Shown piece by piece: positions 37,619 through 45,394 of a stretch of 64,000 nucleotides of DNA. This DNA is from Secundilactobacillus silagei JCM 19001 (GTDB taxonomy: Bacteria; Bacillota; Bacilli; Lactobacillales; Lactobacillaceae), in contig NZ_BCMG01000001.1 in the NCBI RefSeq assembly GCF_002217945.1, forward strand, positions 62,001 through 126,000. Reading direction: 5' to 3'. The position numbers were made by a program, and so were the translations under genes. Each line of letters opens with the position of its first letter. Position 1 is the stretch's first letter. The notes beneath the pieces were generated by a model. It was not told the DNA's origin, did no database searches, and saw nothing but the letters and a program-made list of their open reading frames with translations.

Positions 37619-38662
37619 ATGATCGAAACATTTTTAATCGGTACCTATACGCATAAGAGTAGTGAAGGTGTCTATGAACTGCAATTAGACACAGACAAGC
37701 AGCAGTTACAAAACCTTGAATTAGTTGGCCGTGCTGGGAACCCAACCTACGTTGCTGAGTCCAAGACACACAAGGTTTACGCAATCGATGCAGAGTCAGC
37801 AGATGGCAAAAAGATTGGTGGCTTAAAGGTCTTTGATGCTGCCGAAAAGCCGTTTAAGGAATTGGATAAGAACCTGATTTCAGGACCTAATCCAGCCTAT
37901 GTTGCCGTTGACGAAGACCGTCAATTGGTCTTCACGGCGAACTATCACACTGGTGTTGTGACGGTTTACAAGATTGCGGCGGATGGTACCCTGACGACGG
38001 CTGACACCGTTCAGCATACTGGTAAAGTGGGCCCTGCGCCTGAACAGCAAGACGGCCCGCACCCGCACTTTGCTGACTTAACGCCTGATAAGCGGTTAGT
38101 TTGCTGTGATTTAGGTGAAGATACCGTCTATCTTTACGATCTTAGTGATGAAGGCAAGCTCACCGAAAAATCACGGTTCAAGTGTGCTGCCGGGTTTGGC
38201 CCACGGCACATCGTGTTCAACACCGACAAAAACGTGGCTTACCTAGTCGGTGAACTGGGCAGTGGCATTGAAGTATTGGACTACGATGCTAAAGCTGGTC
38301 AATTCACGTTACGCGAAGAATTGAAGACGATTCCCCGTGACTGGACGACTCATAACGGTGCTGCAGCTATTCGGCTATCCAGCGACCAGAAGTTTGTCTA
38401 TGTCTCCAACCGTGGCTACAACTCAATTGCCACGTTTAAGGTTGAAGATAATGGTGAATTATCATTGATCGATGAGATTCCTTCAGAGGGGGATTTCCCA
38501 CGTGATTTTAACTTCAACGCGGATGAATCTTTCATCATCCTGGTTAATCAAAATACCGATAACGCCACCCTTTACAGCCGCGATGCTAAGAGCGGTAAAT
38601 TAACCCTAGTTCAAAAGGGCTTTGAAGTTCCAGAAGGGGTTTGTGTCGCACCCGTTAAATAA
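37619..38662 (+). CDS. pgl: 6-Phosphogluconolactonase, seven-bladed propeller type
   Basis: The 347-residue protein belongs to the YbhE/YkgB lactonase family: FLIGTYTHKSSEGVY at the start, GPNPAYVAVD, the HPHFADLTPD region and FGPRHIVF are in family order. It hydrolyses 6-phosphogluconolactone in the oxidative pentose phosphate or phosphoketolase route. The ATG at 37619 follows GTGGAGG; the TTG at 37613 is too close to it. It is a single gene. Confidence 0.85.
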   Translation: MIETFLIGTYTHKSSEGVYELQLDTDKQQLQNLELVGRAGNPTYVAESKTHKVYAIDAESADGKKIGGLKVFDAAEKPFKELDKNLISGPNPAYVAVDEDRQLVFTANYHTGVVTVYKIAADGTLTTADTVQHTGKVGPAPEQQDGPHPHFADLTPDKRLVCCDLGEDTVYLYDLSDEGKLTEKSRFKCAAGFGPRHIVFNTDKNVAYLVGELGSGIEVLDYDAKAGQFTLREELKTIPRDWTTHNGAAAIRLSSDQKFVYVSNRGYNSIATFKVEDNGELSLIDEIPSEGDFPRDFNFNADESFIILVNQNTDNATLYSRDAKSGKLTLVQKGFEVPEGVCVAPVK

Positions 38663-38708
38663 GTAAAAAACGGTTTATAAATAAGATTCATCTAAGCGTT
38701 CTCATTTT

Positions 38709-38748
38709 TAAAAGCCCGTGCCTATCAAGTTTAGGACACGGGTTTTTG
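38709..38748 (+). terminator. Terminator of the lactonase gene
   Basis: AAAGCCCGTGCCT and AGGACACGGGTTT form the arms, ending in TTTTT. Confidence 0.75.
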
Positions 38749-38855
38749 AGCTATATTAGAACTTGCTAAAATCGGTTATGAATCCCTATAAATCGGTATT
38801 GGAAGCGTTACAATGTCCTTGGATAGAAACCAATAAGGATAGGAGTGAGTTAGAC

Positions 38856-39137
38856 ATGATGAATCGAATTAATCTTCAGTTAGTGGCTATGGGACGAGAG
38901 GTAACGTGGGGACGAGTCTTGATATTAGCGCTGAACTTTGTCACCTTCATCAGTTTGATCTTAGGCACATCGGCTTCCTTATATGCAGCTTTGCTATTTG
39001 CAAGCATGATTCTATTTAGTGGTCACTTTATCGTTTTTGACACGACTAAGCAGGCACGGGGATTACAGGAACTAGACCTGTGGCTCATCGGTCTGACACT
39101 GGCAGCGGGTTATTTGAAATTAGTTTTTGGTATTTAA
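38856..39137 (+). CDS. Small membrane protein, three predicted helices
   Basis: The 93-residue protein has three hydrophobic segments (VLILALNFVTFISLIL, AALLFASMILFSG, LWLIGLTLAAGYL) linked by charged loops. I do not recognise the family. The ATG at 38856 follows AGGAGTGAG; an alternative in-frame ATG follows at once. The longer frame from 38763 has a charged N-terminal extension without a ribosome site and is not used. The gene is flanked by terminators on both sides and so is monocistronic. Confidence 0.55.
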   Translation: MMNRINLQLVAMGREVTWGRVLILALNFVTFISLILGTSASLYAALLFASMILFSGHFIVFDTTKQARGLQELDLWLIGLTLAAGYLKLVFGI

Positions 39138-39175
39138 AAGTGCATTAAACCATGCGATAAGTTCAAATATAGATT

Positions 39176-39212
39176 AAAAATGGGTATTCTTAATTTAGGA
39201 ATACCCATTTTA
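39176..39212 (+). terminator. Terminator after the three-helix protein
   Basis: AAAATGGGTATTCCT-type arms (AAAATGGGTATTCT with AGGAATACCCATTTT) around a short loop. Confidence 0.7.
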
Positions 39213-39301
39213 TAATGGCAAACTTTTTTGATGACTGCGAAGTATGGCTGACTCAGAAATGTTAAAATAAAGAAAGTAATGACAGAGGGAGAAAAAATGT
39301 T

Positions 39302-40015
39302 TTGAAACGACATGCAGCAACAAAGAAACCCATTTGGAAACGGCCATTCTTTTGGGTGATTATTATTTTGATCGTATTGGTCGGCGGTATCACGATCGGT
39401 CGGCAAACAGGGACCACCTTATCTCACCATGAAAAGGTGTCTAAACCAAAGCCTAAGCCGAAACCAAAACCCGTCAAATTGACAGCAAAAGAGAAAAAAG
39501 TGGCCAAGAAGTATGCTCTAAGTCCTCAAGCAACGGCTCATGCACACACCGCCAAAGTAACGGCCATCGGTGACTCGGTCATGGTCGATATTACGCCGGA
39601 ACTGAAACAGGTTTTTCCGCACGCGTTGATCAATGGCGCCGTGGGGAGACAGTTTTATGATCTACCAACTATCGCCCAAAGTTTAAAGGCTGAAGGTAAA
39701 CTCGCCGACAACGTGGTGGTCAACTTGGGCACCAACGGACCACCAGAAAAGAAGGATATTTCGCGGTTTCTAAAAGTGGTTGGCAGCAAACGGCAAGTTT
39801 ACTGGATCAACACCCACGTCCCAACGCAAAGATGGGAAGGGCAGACCAACCGGCTGATTGCGTCAACCGCCAAAGCCAACCACAACGTACACGTGGTGGA
39901 TTGGCATAATTTGAGTAACAATCACGCTAACTGGTTTGCGGGCGATGAGGTCCATTTACAAACGAAGGGTGCCACTGCCTACGTTGGCCTGTTGGCTAAA
40001 ACGATGGCTAAATGA
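39302..40015 (+). CDS. Membrane-anchored SGNH-fold protein, OatA-tail-like
   Basis: This 237-residue protein has one N-terminal membrane helix (FFWVIIILIVLVGGI), a Lys-Pro repeat linker (KPKPKPKPKP) and an SGNH domain. Block I is IGDSVMVD, then VNLGTNG, and block V is DEVHLQ with the catalytic Asp and His. The same domain forms the C-terminal half of peptidoglycan O-acetyltransferase OatA; here the acyltransferase_3 membrane half is missing, so it may act as a stand-alone acyltransferase or esterase at the wall. The start is TTG at 39302, 10 bases after GAGGGAG; an ATG five bases upstream opens only a two-codon frame. Confidence 0.8.
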   Translation: MKRHAATKKPIWKRPFFWVIIILIVLVGGITIGRQTGTTLSHHEKVSKPKPKPKPKPVKLTAKEKKVAKKYALSPQATAHAHTAKVTAIGDSVMVDITPELKQVFPHALINGAVGRQFYDLPTIAQSLKAEGKLADNVVVNLGTNGPPEKKDISRFLKVVGSKRQVYWINTHVPTQRWEGQTNRLIASTAKANHNVHVVDWHNLSNNHANWFAGDEVHLQTKGATAYVGLLAKTMAK

Positions 40016-40030
40016 GCAACTAGATAACAT

Positions 40031-40070
40031 AAATAAGCGCTATTCGGTGTTTACCGAATAGCGCTTATTT
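40031..40070. terminator. Bidirectional terminator
   Basis: Perfect 18-bp arms (AAATAAGCGCTATTCGGT and complement) lie between convergent genes. Confidence 0.75.
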
Positions 40071-40097
40071 ATGCTGTCTAGCTGGCATCCAGTTTAG

Positions 40098-41000
40098 TTA
40101 GACACCGTTATTCAATTTTAAATATCTTGCCATAATTTCCAAATGGTGTTCGATCGTCAAAGCTTTCAGCACGCCCATGCCAGGAAAGTGGTGTTCATCG
40201 GCTAAGGCGACTAATCTTGTGGAAGCAGTCGTCTGGTTGATGGCCGGTTGCGTTTTGATCCACGCAACTGCTTTAGTTAAAGCTTCAAAAAACTTGTCAC
40301 GCTGATGTTTAAAATCCTCGTGTTGATCAGAAACAAAATGGCGGATGCGAACCTGATCATTAGCGAGATAAATTAAATGCAGGGTCACGGTTCGGCTGGG
40401 ATGACCGTGTTCAAAGTACGGCGCGCCCTGAGTGAGATAATCGCTAAAGCCGATTTCGTGATACTGCTGAGCAAACTCAATGTCACTGCTCCAAAAGCTG
40501 TCCGGCATGGCTGAAAATTCAAAACTGTGTTCCGGAACGGCGTAGTGATCAAACAGGTGGCCGAACCGACGCCCAGTCAGTAATTGGCGAATCCGAGCTT
40601 CTGGCGGGACTAACAGGGTGGCGGAGTCTGGTAACCAGTCATGGGCTAAAAACAGCTTCAAATCAGCGTAGTGCTGAACAATGACCAGACTGTTAGCTAA
40701 TAACTGAGGGGGCAAAAGCGGCGTTAAAATGTAGGCCCGCTGAATCTCAGACTGTTGAAAGAGGGCTTCAATTGGATAGCGTTTAGCGGCTTGAAAGTGA
40801 TAGTGGTCCACCTGCGGATTTTGAATCACGGCTAGTGGCTGCTGATGCTGACTGAAGGCCTTAATGGTTTTGGGCAGCGCCGGCACGTCACGGACCGGTT
40901 CGATAATGGGCATCACGTTTGGCGTAGCTGCTTGATTGGCAAATTCGGTTAACGCGCGCAGGTCGAATTGACGACCACGAAAATAGGGGTAATAAATCAT
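40098..41000 (-). CDS. sce7725-like family protein
   Basis: The 300-residue protein begins IYYPYFRGRQFDLRAL and continues with VMPIIEPV, a start I associate with the sce7725 family, whose members often sit beside an sce7726 or nuclease-fold partner; function is unknown. No catalytic motif is evident; the overall pattern suggests an alpha/beta barrel. It is the last gene of the helicase operon and its ATG overlaps the preceding stop codon as ATGA, so its product is made together with that of the MmcB-like gene. Confidence 0.6.
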   Translation of the reverse strand: MIYYPYFRGRQFDLRALTEFANQAATPNVMPIIEPVRDVPALPKTIKAFSQHQQPLAVIQNPQVDHYHFQAAKRYPIEALFQQSEIQRAYILTPLLPPQLLANSLVIVQHYADLKLFLAHDWLPDSATLLVPPEARIRQLLTGRRFGHLFDHYAVPEHSFEFSAMPDSFWSSDIEFAQQYHEIGFSDYLTQGAPYFEHGHPSRTVTLHLIYLANDQVRIRHFVSDQHEDFKHQRDKFFEALTKAVAWIKTQPAINQTTASTRLVALADEHHFPGMGVLKALTIEHHLEIMARYLKLNNGV

Positions 41001-41692
41001 TTGGAAGTTACCTCGTAAAGCTGGTGCTGCAGTTTGGCAATTTCTAAATTAAGCGCGTCGATCTCTTCTTGAAGCGCGGTCACGGCATTGGTCTGGGTTT
41101 CATCGATAAAGCGGTCGTAGAAATTATTTTCCGGGTCATAGATGTCGTAGTGCTGATGACGTTTCTTTAATTCCTTGAAGAGCCGGTCAGTCGAATACTG
41201 GCTGATTCCCGTTTCAACGCGCTTAGCTTTGCGGACTTCGCGGGCTAATGAATAGAGAAAATGGCGCATTAGATCCCTCTGATCCAGGGTGATCTCCTGG
41301 AAGCGGGGCTTTTTTTCCACCGTTAAATAGCCCGGTGCTAAAACGGGTTCAGTAGCAGCTTCTAGTTGGGATGGGTCGTATTTTTGGTAGCTTAAGACGC
41401 CGATCTCAGTCGGAATTTCGTCCTTAAGTTCCTGATAGAGCGACAGCGGCAGCACGAAATAGTTATAGTTGCCCACAAAGGAAAGTTTGGCGTGGGAATG
41501 AAAGTCACTCTTTGTCACTTTTAGTTCATAGCAGCGCCATTCGTCCGAACCGTCTGGCAGGTGCTGGTAGCTCAAAGTATCCACGATACCCTGATCATCT
41601 GGCATGGTGACTTCTTCCACTGCGATGCTGCCAGCTTCAAGGCAGGTTTCATAGAGGGTCTTCTCAAGTTCTAGTGTAAGTTTAGTTTTCAC
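40997..41692 (-). CDS. MmcB-like protein with PD-(D/E)xK nuclease fold
   Basis: The 231-residue protein contains EWRCYELKVTKSDFHS and LSFVGNYNYFVLP, as in MmcB-type DNA repair proteins. The ELK is the ExK of a PD-(D/E)xK nuclease core, with an acidic residue ahead of it (around the DDQGIVD stretch). The C terminus is a coiled coil (about residues 200-225, ALQEEIDALNLEIAKLQHQL). The GTG start follows AGAAGGAAC, located in the end of the helicase gene. It is the middle gene of a three-gene operon and probably nicks or processes DNA together with the helicase. Confidence 0.65.
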   Translation of the reverse strand: MKTKLTLELEKTLYETCLEAGSIAVEEVTMPDDQGIVDTLSYQHLPDGSDEWRCYELKVTKSDFHSHAKLSFVGNYNYFVLPLSLYQELKDEIPTEIGVLSYQKYDPSQLEAATEPVLAPGYLTVEKKPRFQEITLDQRDLMRHFLYSLAREVRKAKRVETGISQYSTDRLFKELKKRHQHYDIYDPENNFYDRFIDETQTNAVTALQEEIDALNLEIAKLQHQLYEVTSK

Positions 41693-41694
41693 AG

Positions 41695-44091
41695 TTAATG
41701 TTCCTTCTTATCAGTTTTAGCGGTCATTTCCCAGAATTGTTCAATGGTGGGGGCCAGTTCATTTGCGGTGTGCAGCACGCGGTGATACTGCCAGTGCGGC
41801 GGAAAGTAACGCGTGTAGCGCTGACTGGCGAAGCGCTGATCCATTAACAGGATGACACCGTTGTCAGAAGCACTGCGGATCAGCCGGCCAGCAGCTTGAA
41901 GCACGTGATTCAGTCCTGGCAGCTGATAAGCGTAATCGAAACCGGGTTCACCCTGGGAATCAAAATAGTCTCGTAACAGGTCGTTTTCGGTACTAAGACC
42001 GGGCAGACCCACACTCACGATACCCACGCCGATCAGCCGGTTAGCGGTCAGGTCAATGCCCTCAGAAAAGATGCCGCCTAAAATACCAAAGCCCACCAGT
42101 GATTCGCTAGGTTCAGGGGCAAAAGCGGCTAAAAAGGCACTGCGGTCGTCCTCGTTCATATTGGGTTCTTGAATAACCGTTTTGACATCCGGATAGGCCA
42201 TCTTGAAGGCCGTGGTGACGGTACTTAGGAAACTGTATGAGGGCAAAAAGATGAGGTAGTTACCCGTTTTACCGTTGATCAATGTTTTAATACTGGTGAT
42301 AATTTTAGCTAAATTAGCATCGCGATTACGGTAAGTGGTACTGATGTAGTCGGTGATCAGAATGCTTTGATGTTTCGGTGGAAAGGGTGAGGGCAACTGA
42401 TAACAGAGGCTGTCTTCGTTGCCGCCAAGGACGCGCTGATAGTAATCCAGCGGCGAAAAAGTAGCTGAAAAGAGCACGGCGCCACGGCCCTTAGACAGAC
42501 AGTCATGTAAGAATTCACTGGGATCCAGGCACAGCTGTTTAAAGGTGATTTCGCGGTCAGTATTATCGCCTAAATTAATTTTAGTCCGGTAAGTTTCATC
42601 GTAAAAATCAGCAATTTTTAGGTAGCTGAGGCAGGCAAAATAGTAGTCTAAGACGGTCTTCGTATAGTCAGTCTGCGGTCGTTTTTCATCGCCCAGCCAG
42701 TCACTGATGTGGTCACTGAGCTTTTCGACGGCTTGATTAAAATCGTTGGCAGGACTATTAAAGACACTTTCCCGGTCGTCGCTTTCAATCAGCGGGCCAG
42801 CAATCTTGAAAAAAGCTCGGCGCATGGCGCGCAGGGCTCTTAGTAAAGTTGGCGTTCCTTCATCGGCCTGCTTAGTGGCAGCAATCAGATCCGTTAGCGG
42901 TGCCAGTGACAGTTCGGTGGAATACATATCCCGAGAACGGCTGACGAGGTTATGCGCTTCGTCCACTAAAAAGAAGTTATCGTCATCGTGGTCGATGGCA
43001 AAGAACCGCTGCAGATAGACCTGTGGATCAAACAGATAGTTATAATCGCAGATGATCACGTCACAAAACAGACTGATATCCAGTGAAAATTCAAACGGAT
43101 CCAGCTGATGTTTACGGGCGTAAGTTGTCACCGTTTCCCGGGTGATGGCAGTTTCGTTGGTTAAAATATCTTTTAAACCGGGTTTTAAACGGTCATAATA
43201 GCCCACCATGAAAGGGTTGTCCTCCGGTGCGAGGTCGGCTTCTTCTGGAAAAGTGATGGTATCCTTTGCGGTCAGTGTAATGCTGCGCAGGGTCAGTCCC
43301 TGCTGCGCCATTAAATCTAAGGCCTGCTCGGCAACACGCCGGGTACTTTGCTTGGCGGTGAGGTAAAACAGCCGCTGAATCTGATCTTCACCCATGGCTT
43401 TAATACAGGGGAAGACGGTTGAAATGGTCTTACCGGTACCAGTGGGTGCTTCGATAAAGAGCTGCTTTTTTAGTCGGATAGCCTTATAGACGGAGACCGC
43501 TAATTCCCGTTGACCAGTGCGATAGTGGTCAAACGGAAACGGTAAATTTTTAATCGAAGCATTGCGACTGTGGCGTAAATCGGCCTGTAACTTTAGCCAG
43601 GTTTCGTATTCGGCCGTGACAGACTTAAAAAGGGCGGTGGCTTCCGCTAGAGTGTAAGTGATCTGACGCGTCGTTACTTCTTCAGTGGTCCGGCGATAAT
43701 AAGTTAATTGTAACGTGAGCTGGTCCAGCTTTTCGTCAGTCATGAGAATGTAGGCGTACATTTTGACCTGACCCCAGTACAGCGTCAGCGTGTTTTCAGT
43801 GAGATCTTCGAAAGCGGCATCGGAGGTTTTGATTTCTTCGATCAAGGTGTCTTCGCCATTTAAAATGACCCCGTCAGCCCGGCCGTGAATCAAGTAGGGT
43901 TTACCTGCTAATTTAACTTCGTGTTCCAGACTGTATTCTTTTTGGTAGTGCTTGCCACGCGATTTTTGCAGCATCCGGTGAATTCGGGCACCCTCTAGTG
44001 CGGTATTCATGCTGTTCATACTGGCGTTGAGATCGCCGGAGCGCAGCGTAAATTCAACGAGTTCGCGGATGCCTAATTTGGTGATTGTCAT
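41695..44091 (-). CDS. DinG/XPD-like helicase with N-terminal Cas4-like nuclease domain
   Basis: The 798-residue protein has an N-terminal RecB/Cas4-like domain (Asp73, Glu86-x-Lys88, Gln108 to Tyr112) followed by a superfamily 2 helicase: Walker A APTGTGKT at 215-222 and DEAH at 377-380. Motif VI is near QAAGRLIRS. It aligns with the XPD/DinG-like helicases of Firmicutes. In those proteins, as I recall them, four Cys bind an FeS cluster between Walker A and DEAH; here the equivalent region 279-331 has no Cys (FPEEADLAPEDNPF, HQLDPFEF). The ATG at 44091 follows AGAGGA by 7 bases. It is the first gene of the operon with the MmcB-like and sce7725-like genes. Confidence 0.82.
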   Translation of the reverse strand: MTITKLGIRELVEFTLRSGDLNASMNSMNTALEGARIHRMLQKSRGKHYQKEYSLEHEVKLAGKPYLIHGRADGVILNGEDTLIEEIKTSDAAFEDLTENTLTLYWGQVKMYAYILMTDEKLDQLTLQLTYYRRTTEEVTTRQITYTLAEATALFKSVTAEYETWLKLQADLRHSRNASIKNLPFPFDHYRTGQRELAVSVYKAIRLKKQLFIEAPTGTGKTISTVFPCIKAMGEDQIQRLFYLTAKQSTRRVAEQALDLMAQQGLTLRSITLTAKDTITFPEEADLAPEDNPFMVGYYDRLKPGLKDILTNETAITRETVTTYARKHQLDPFEFSLDISLFCDVIICDYNYLFDPQVYLQRFFAIDHDDDNFFLVDEAHNLVSRSRDMYSTELSLAPLTDLIAATKQADEGTPTLLRALRAMRRAFFKIAGPLIESDDRESVFNSPANDFNQAVEKLSDHISDWLGDEKRPQTDYTKTVLDYYFACLSYLKIADFYDETYRTKINLGDNTDREITFKQLCLDPSEFLHDCLSKGRGAVLFSATFSPLDYYQRVLGGNEDSLCYQLPSPFPPKHQSILITDYISTTYRNRDANLAKIITSIKTLINGKTGNYLIFLPSYSFLSTVTTAFKMAYPDVKTVIQEPNMNEDDRSAFLAAFAPEPSESLVGFGILGGIFSEGIDLTANRLIGVGIVSVGLPGLSTENDLLRDYFDSQGEPGFDYAYQLPGLNHVLQAAGRLIRSASDNGVILLMDQRFASQRYTRYFPPHWQYHRVLHTANELAPTIEQFWEMTAKTDKKEH

Positions 44092-44189
44092 TTTGTAGTC
44101 CTCTTTGTTCATAGCTGAAACCCATTATAGCATGATATGTGATTAACGAAATGGCACCCAAAAAGGCTCAAAAAAGTTTAAAAAAAAGC

Positions 44190-44218
44190 TTGTTTCAGGC
44201 AAGCAAACGAGGTATGAT
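44190..44218 (+). promoter_or_regulatory. pyrBC promoter
   Basis: TTGTTT (44190-44195) and TATGAT (44213-44218) are 17 bp apart; RNA would begin near 44225, just before the PyrR leader. Confidence 0.6.
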
Positions 44219-44227
44219 ACCAGCAAT

Positions 44228-44335
44228 GAAACCTTTAACAAATAGTCCTGTGAGGCTAAGAAGGAACGGTGAACTAGGCGTGCAGCCTAGATTTTAGTGA
44301 ACCTCTCTACCCACAGGCGGCAGAGAGGTTTTTTG
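44228..44335 (+). promoter_or_regulatory. PyrR-dependent attenuator
   Basis: The leader contains AGTCCTGTGAGGCTAAGAAGG (split here as AGTC, CTGTGA, GGCT, then AAGAAGG), a close fit to the PyrR-binding anti-antiterminator loop. A small hairpin at 44274-44290 follows. Then comes the terminator, AACCTCTCT (44300-44308) with AGAGAGGTT (44322-44330) and TTTT. UMP-bound PyrR would stabilise the first hairpin and cause termination. No pyrR gene lies in the window. Confidence 0.85.
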
Positions 44336-44399
44336 TTGACTGACGATTTAATTGTCTCCCGTGAGAGCAAAACGTCCAAAGGTTAATACACCTAACAGG

Positions 44400-44433
44400 C
44401 GCGCTTTGCAAACACGGCAAGGCGCGTTTATTT
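44400..44433 (+). promoter_or_regulatory. Second leader hairpin before pyrB
   Basis: CGCGCTTTGC (44400-44409) pairs with GCAAGGCGCG (44417-44426), followed by TTTATTTT and then the ribosome site. It may act as a second terminator or limit ribosome access. Between it and the attenuator (44336-44399) I see nothing else. Confidence 0.45.
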
Positions 44434-44449
44434 TAGGAGGATATTATCT

Positions 44450-45394
44450 ATGATTGAAACCACCAAGCCGTTAAGTTACGCAAACGTACTCAGTATGAAA
44501 GATCTAGAAGCCGATGAAGTGATGGCATTTATCAAAGAAGCCCAGCAATTCAAAGCGGGCAAGCAGATTCAACTGACCAGACCAGCGTATGCCGCAAACC
44601 TGTTCTTCGAAAACAGTACCCGGACCCACACCAGTTTTGAAATGGCGGAACGCAAGCTTGGATTGCAGGTCGTTGATTTTAACCCAGCAGTCTGCTCAGT
44701 CACTAAGGGTGAGAGCATGGGCGATACCGTTAAGGCCTTGCAAGCCATTGGTGTTGACGTGGTCGCTATCCGCGCCCGGCAAAATGAATACTACAATCAA
44801 CTCGTTAATGACCGCCATATTCACCTGGGAATTGCTAATGGCGGTGATGGCTCTGGCGAACACCCATCACAATCGTTGCTTGACATGATGACGATCTACG
44901 AAGAATTTGGGACTTTCACCGGGTTAAAGGTTGCCATCGTTGGTGATCTCTCCCATTCCCGAGTTGCCAAATCAGACATGGAAGTTTTGAATAAGCTCGG
45001 TGTTCAGGTCTACTTCGGCGGTCCCAAGAAGTGGTTCGACGACCGGTTTGACGCCTATGGAACTTGGCTGCCAGTGGATGATCTGGTTGAACAGATGGAT
45101 GTCATGATGTTCCTGCGGGTTCAGCATGAACGTTTGGATGCTTCAGAAAACAAGACCTTTACGGCAGCTAAGTACAATGAAAAGTATGGTCTGACACCTG
45201 CTCGCAAGGCACGGATGCAAGATCACGCCATCATCATGCACCCAGCTCCCGTTAACCGCGGGGTTGAAATTGCCGATGAACTCGTTGAATGCGACAGTTC
45301 CAGAATTTTCCAGCAAATGGCGAATGGTGTGTTCGTTCGCATGGCAATTATGGCCAGTCTGCTGCGGTATCAAGGGCTGGTGGATGAAGATTAA
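44450..45394 (+). CDS. pyrB: Aspartate carbamoyltransferase catalytic subunit
   Basis: PyrB makes carbamoyl-aspartate from aspartate and carbamoyl phosphate in UMP synthesis. The 314-residue protein has the carbamoyl phosphate motif FFENSTRTHTSFEMA, HPSQSLLDMMT and the aspartate-binding MFLRVQHER. The ATG follows TAGGAGG. It is the first gene of a short operon under a PyrR attenuator; its stop overlaps the pyrC ATG by one base. The regulatory PyrI subunit is absent, as usual in Firmicutes. Confidence 0.96.
   Translation: MIETTKPLSYANVLSMKDLEADEVMAFIKEAQQFKAGKQIQLTRPAYAANLFFENSTRTHTSFEMAERKLGLQVVDFNPAVCSVTKGESMGDTVKALQAIGVDVVAIRARQNEYYNQLVNDRHIHLGIANGGDGSGEHPSQSLLDMMTIYEEFGTFTGLKVAIVGDLSHSRVAKSDMEVLNKLGVQVYFGGPKKWFDDRFDAYGTWLPVDDLVEQMDVMMFLRVQHERLDASENKTFTAAKYNEKYGLTPARKARMQDHAIIMHPAPVNRGVEIADELVECDSSRIFQQMANGVFVRMAIMASLLRYQGLVDED

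Noticed and set aside
44228-44335. T-box in front of pyrB
   Set aside because: The GGGTGGTAACACGG core is absent, while the PyrR loop sequence is present.
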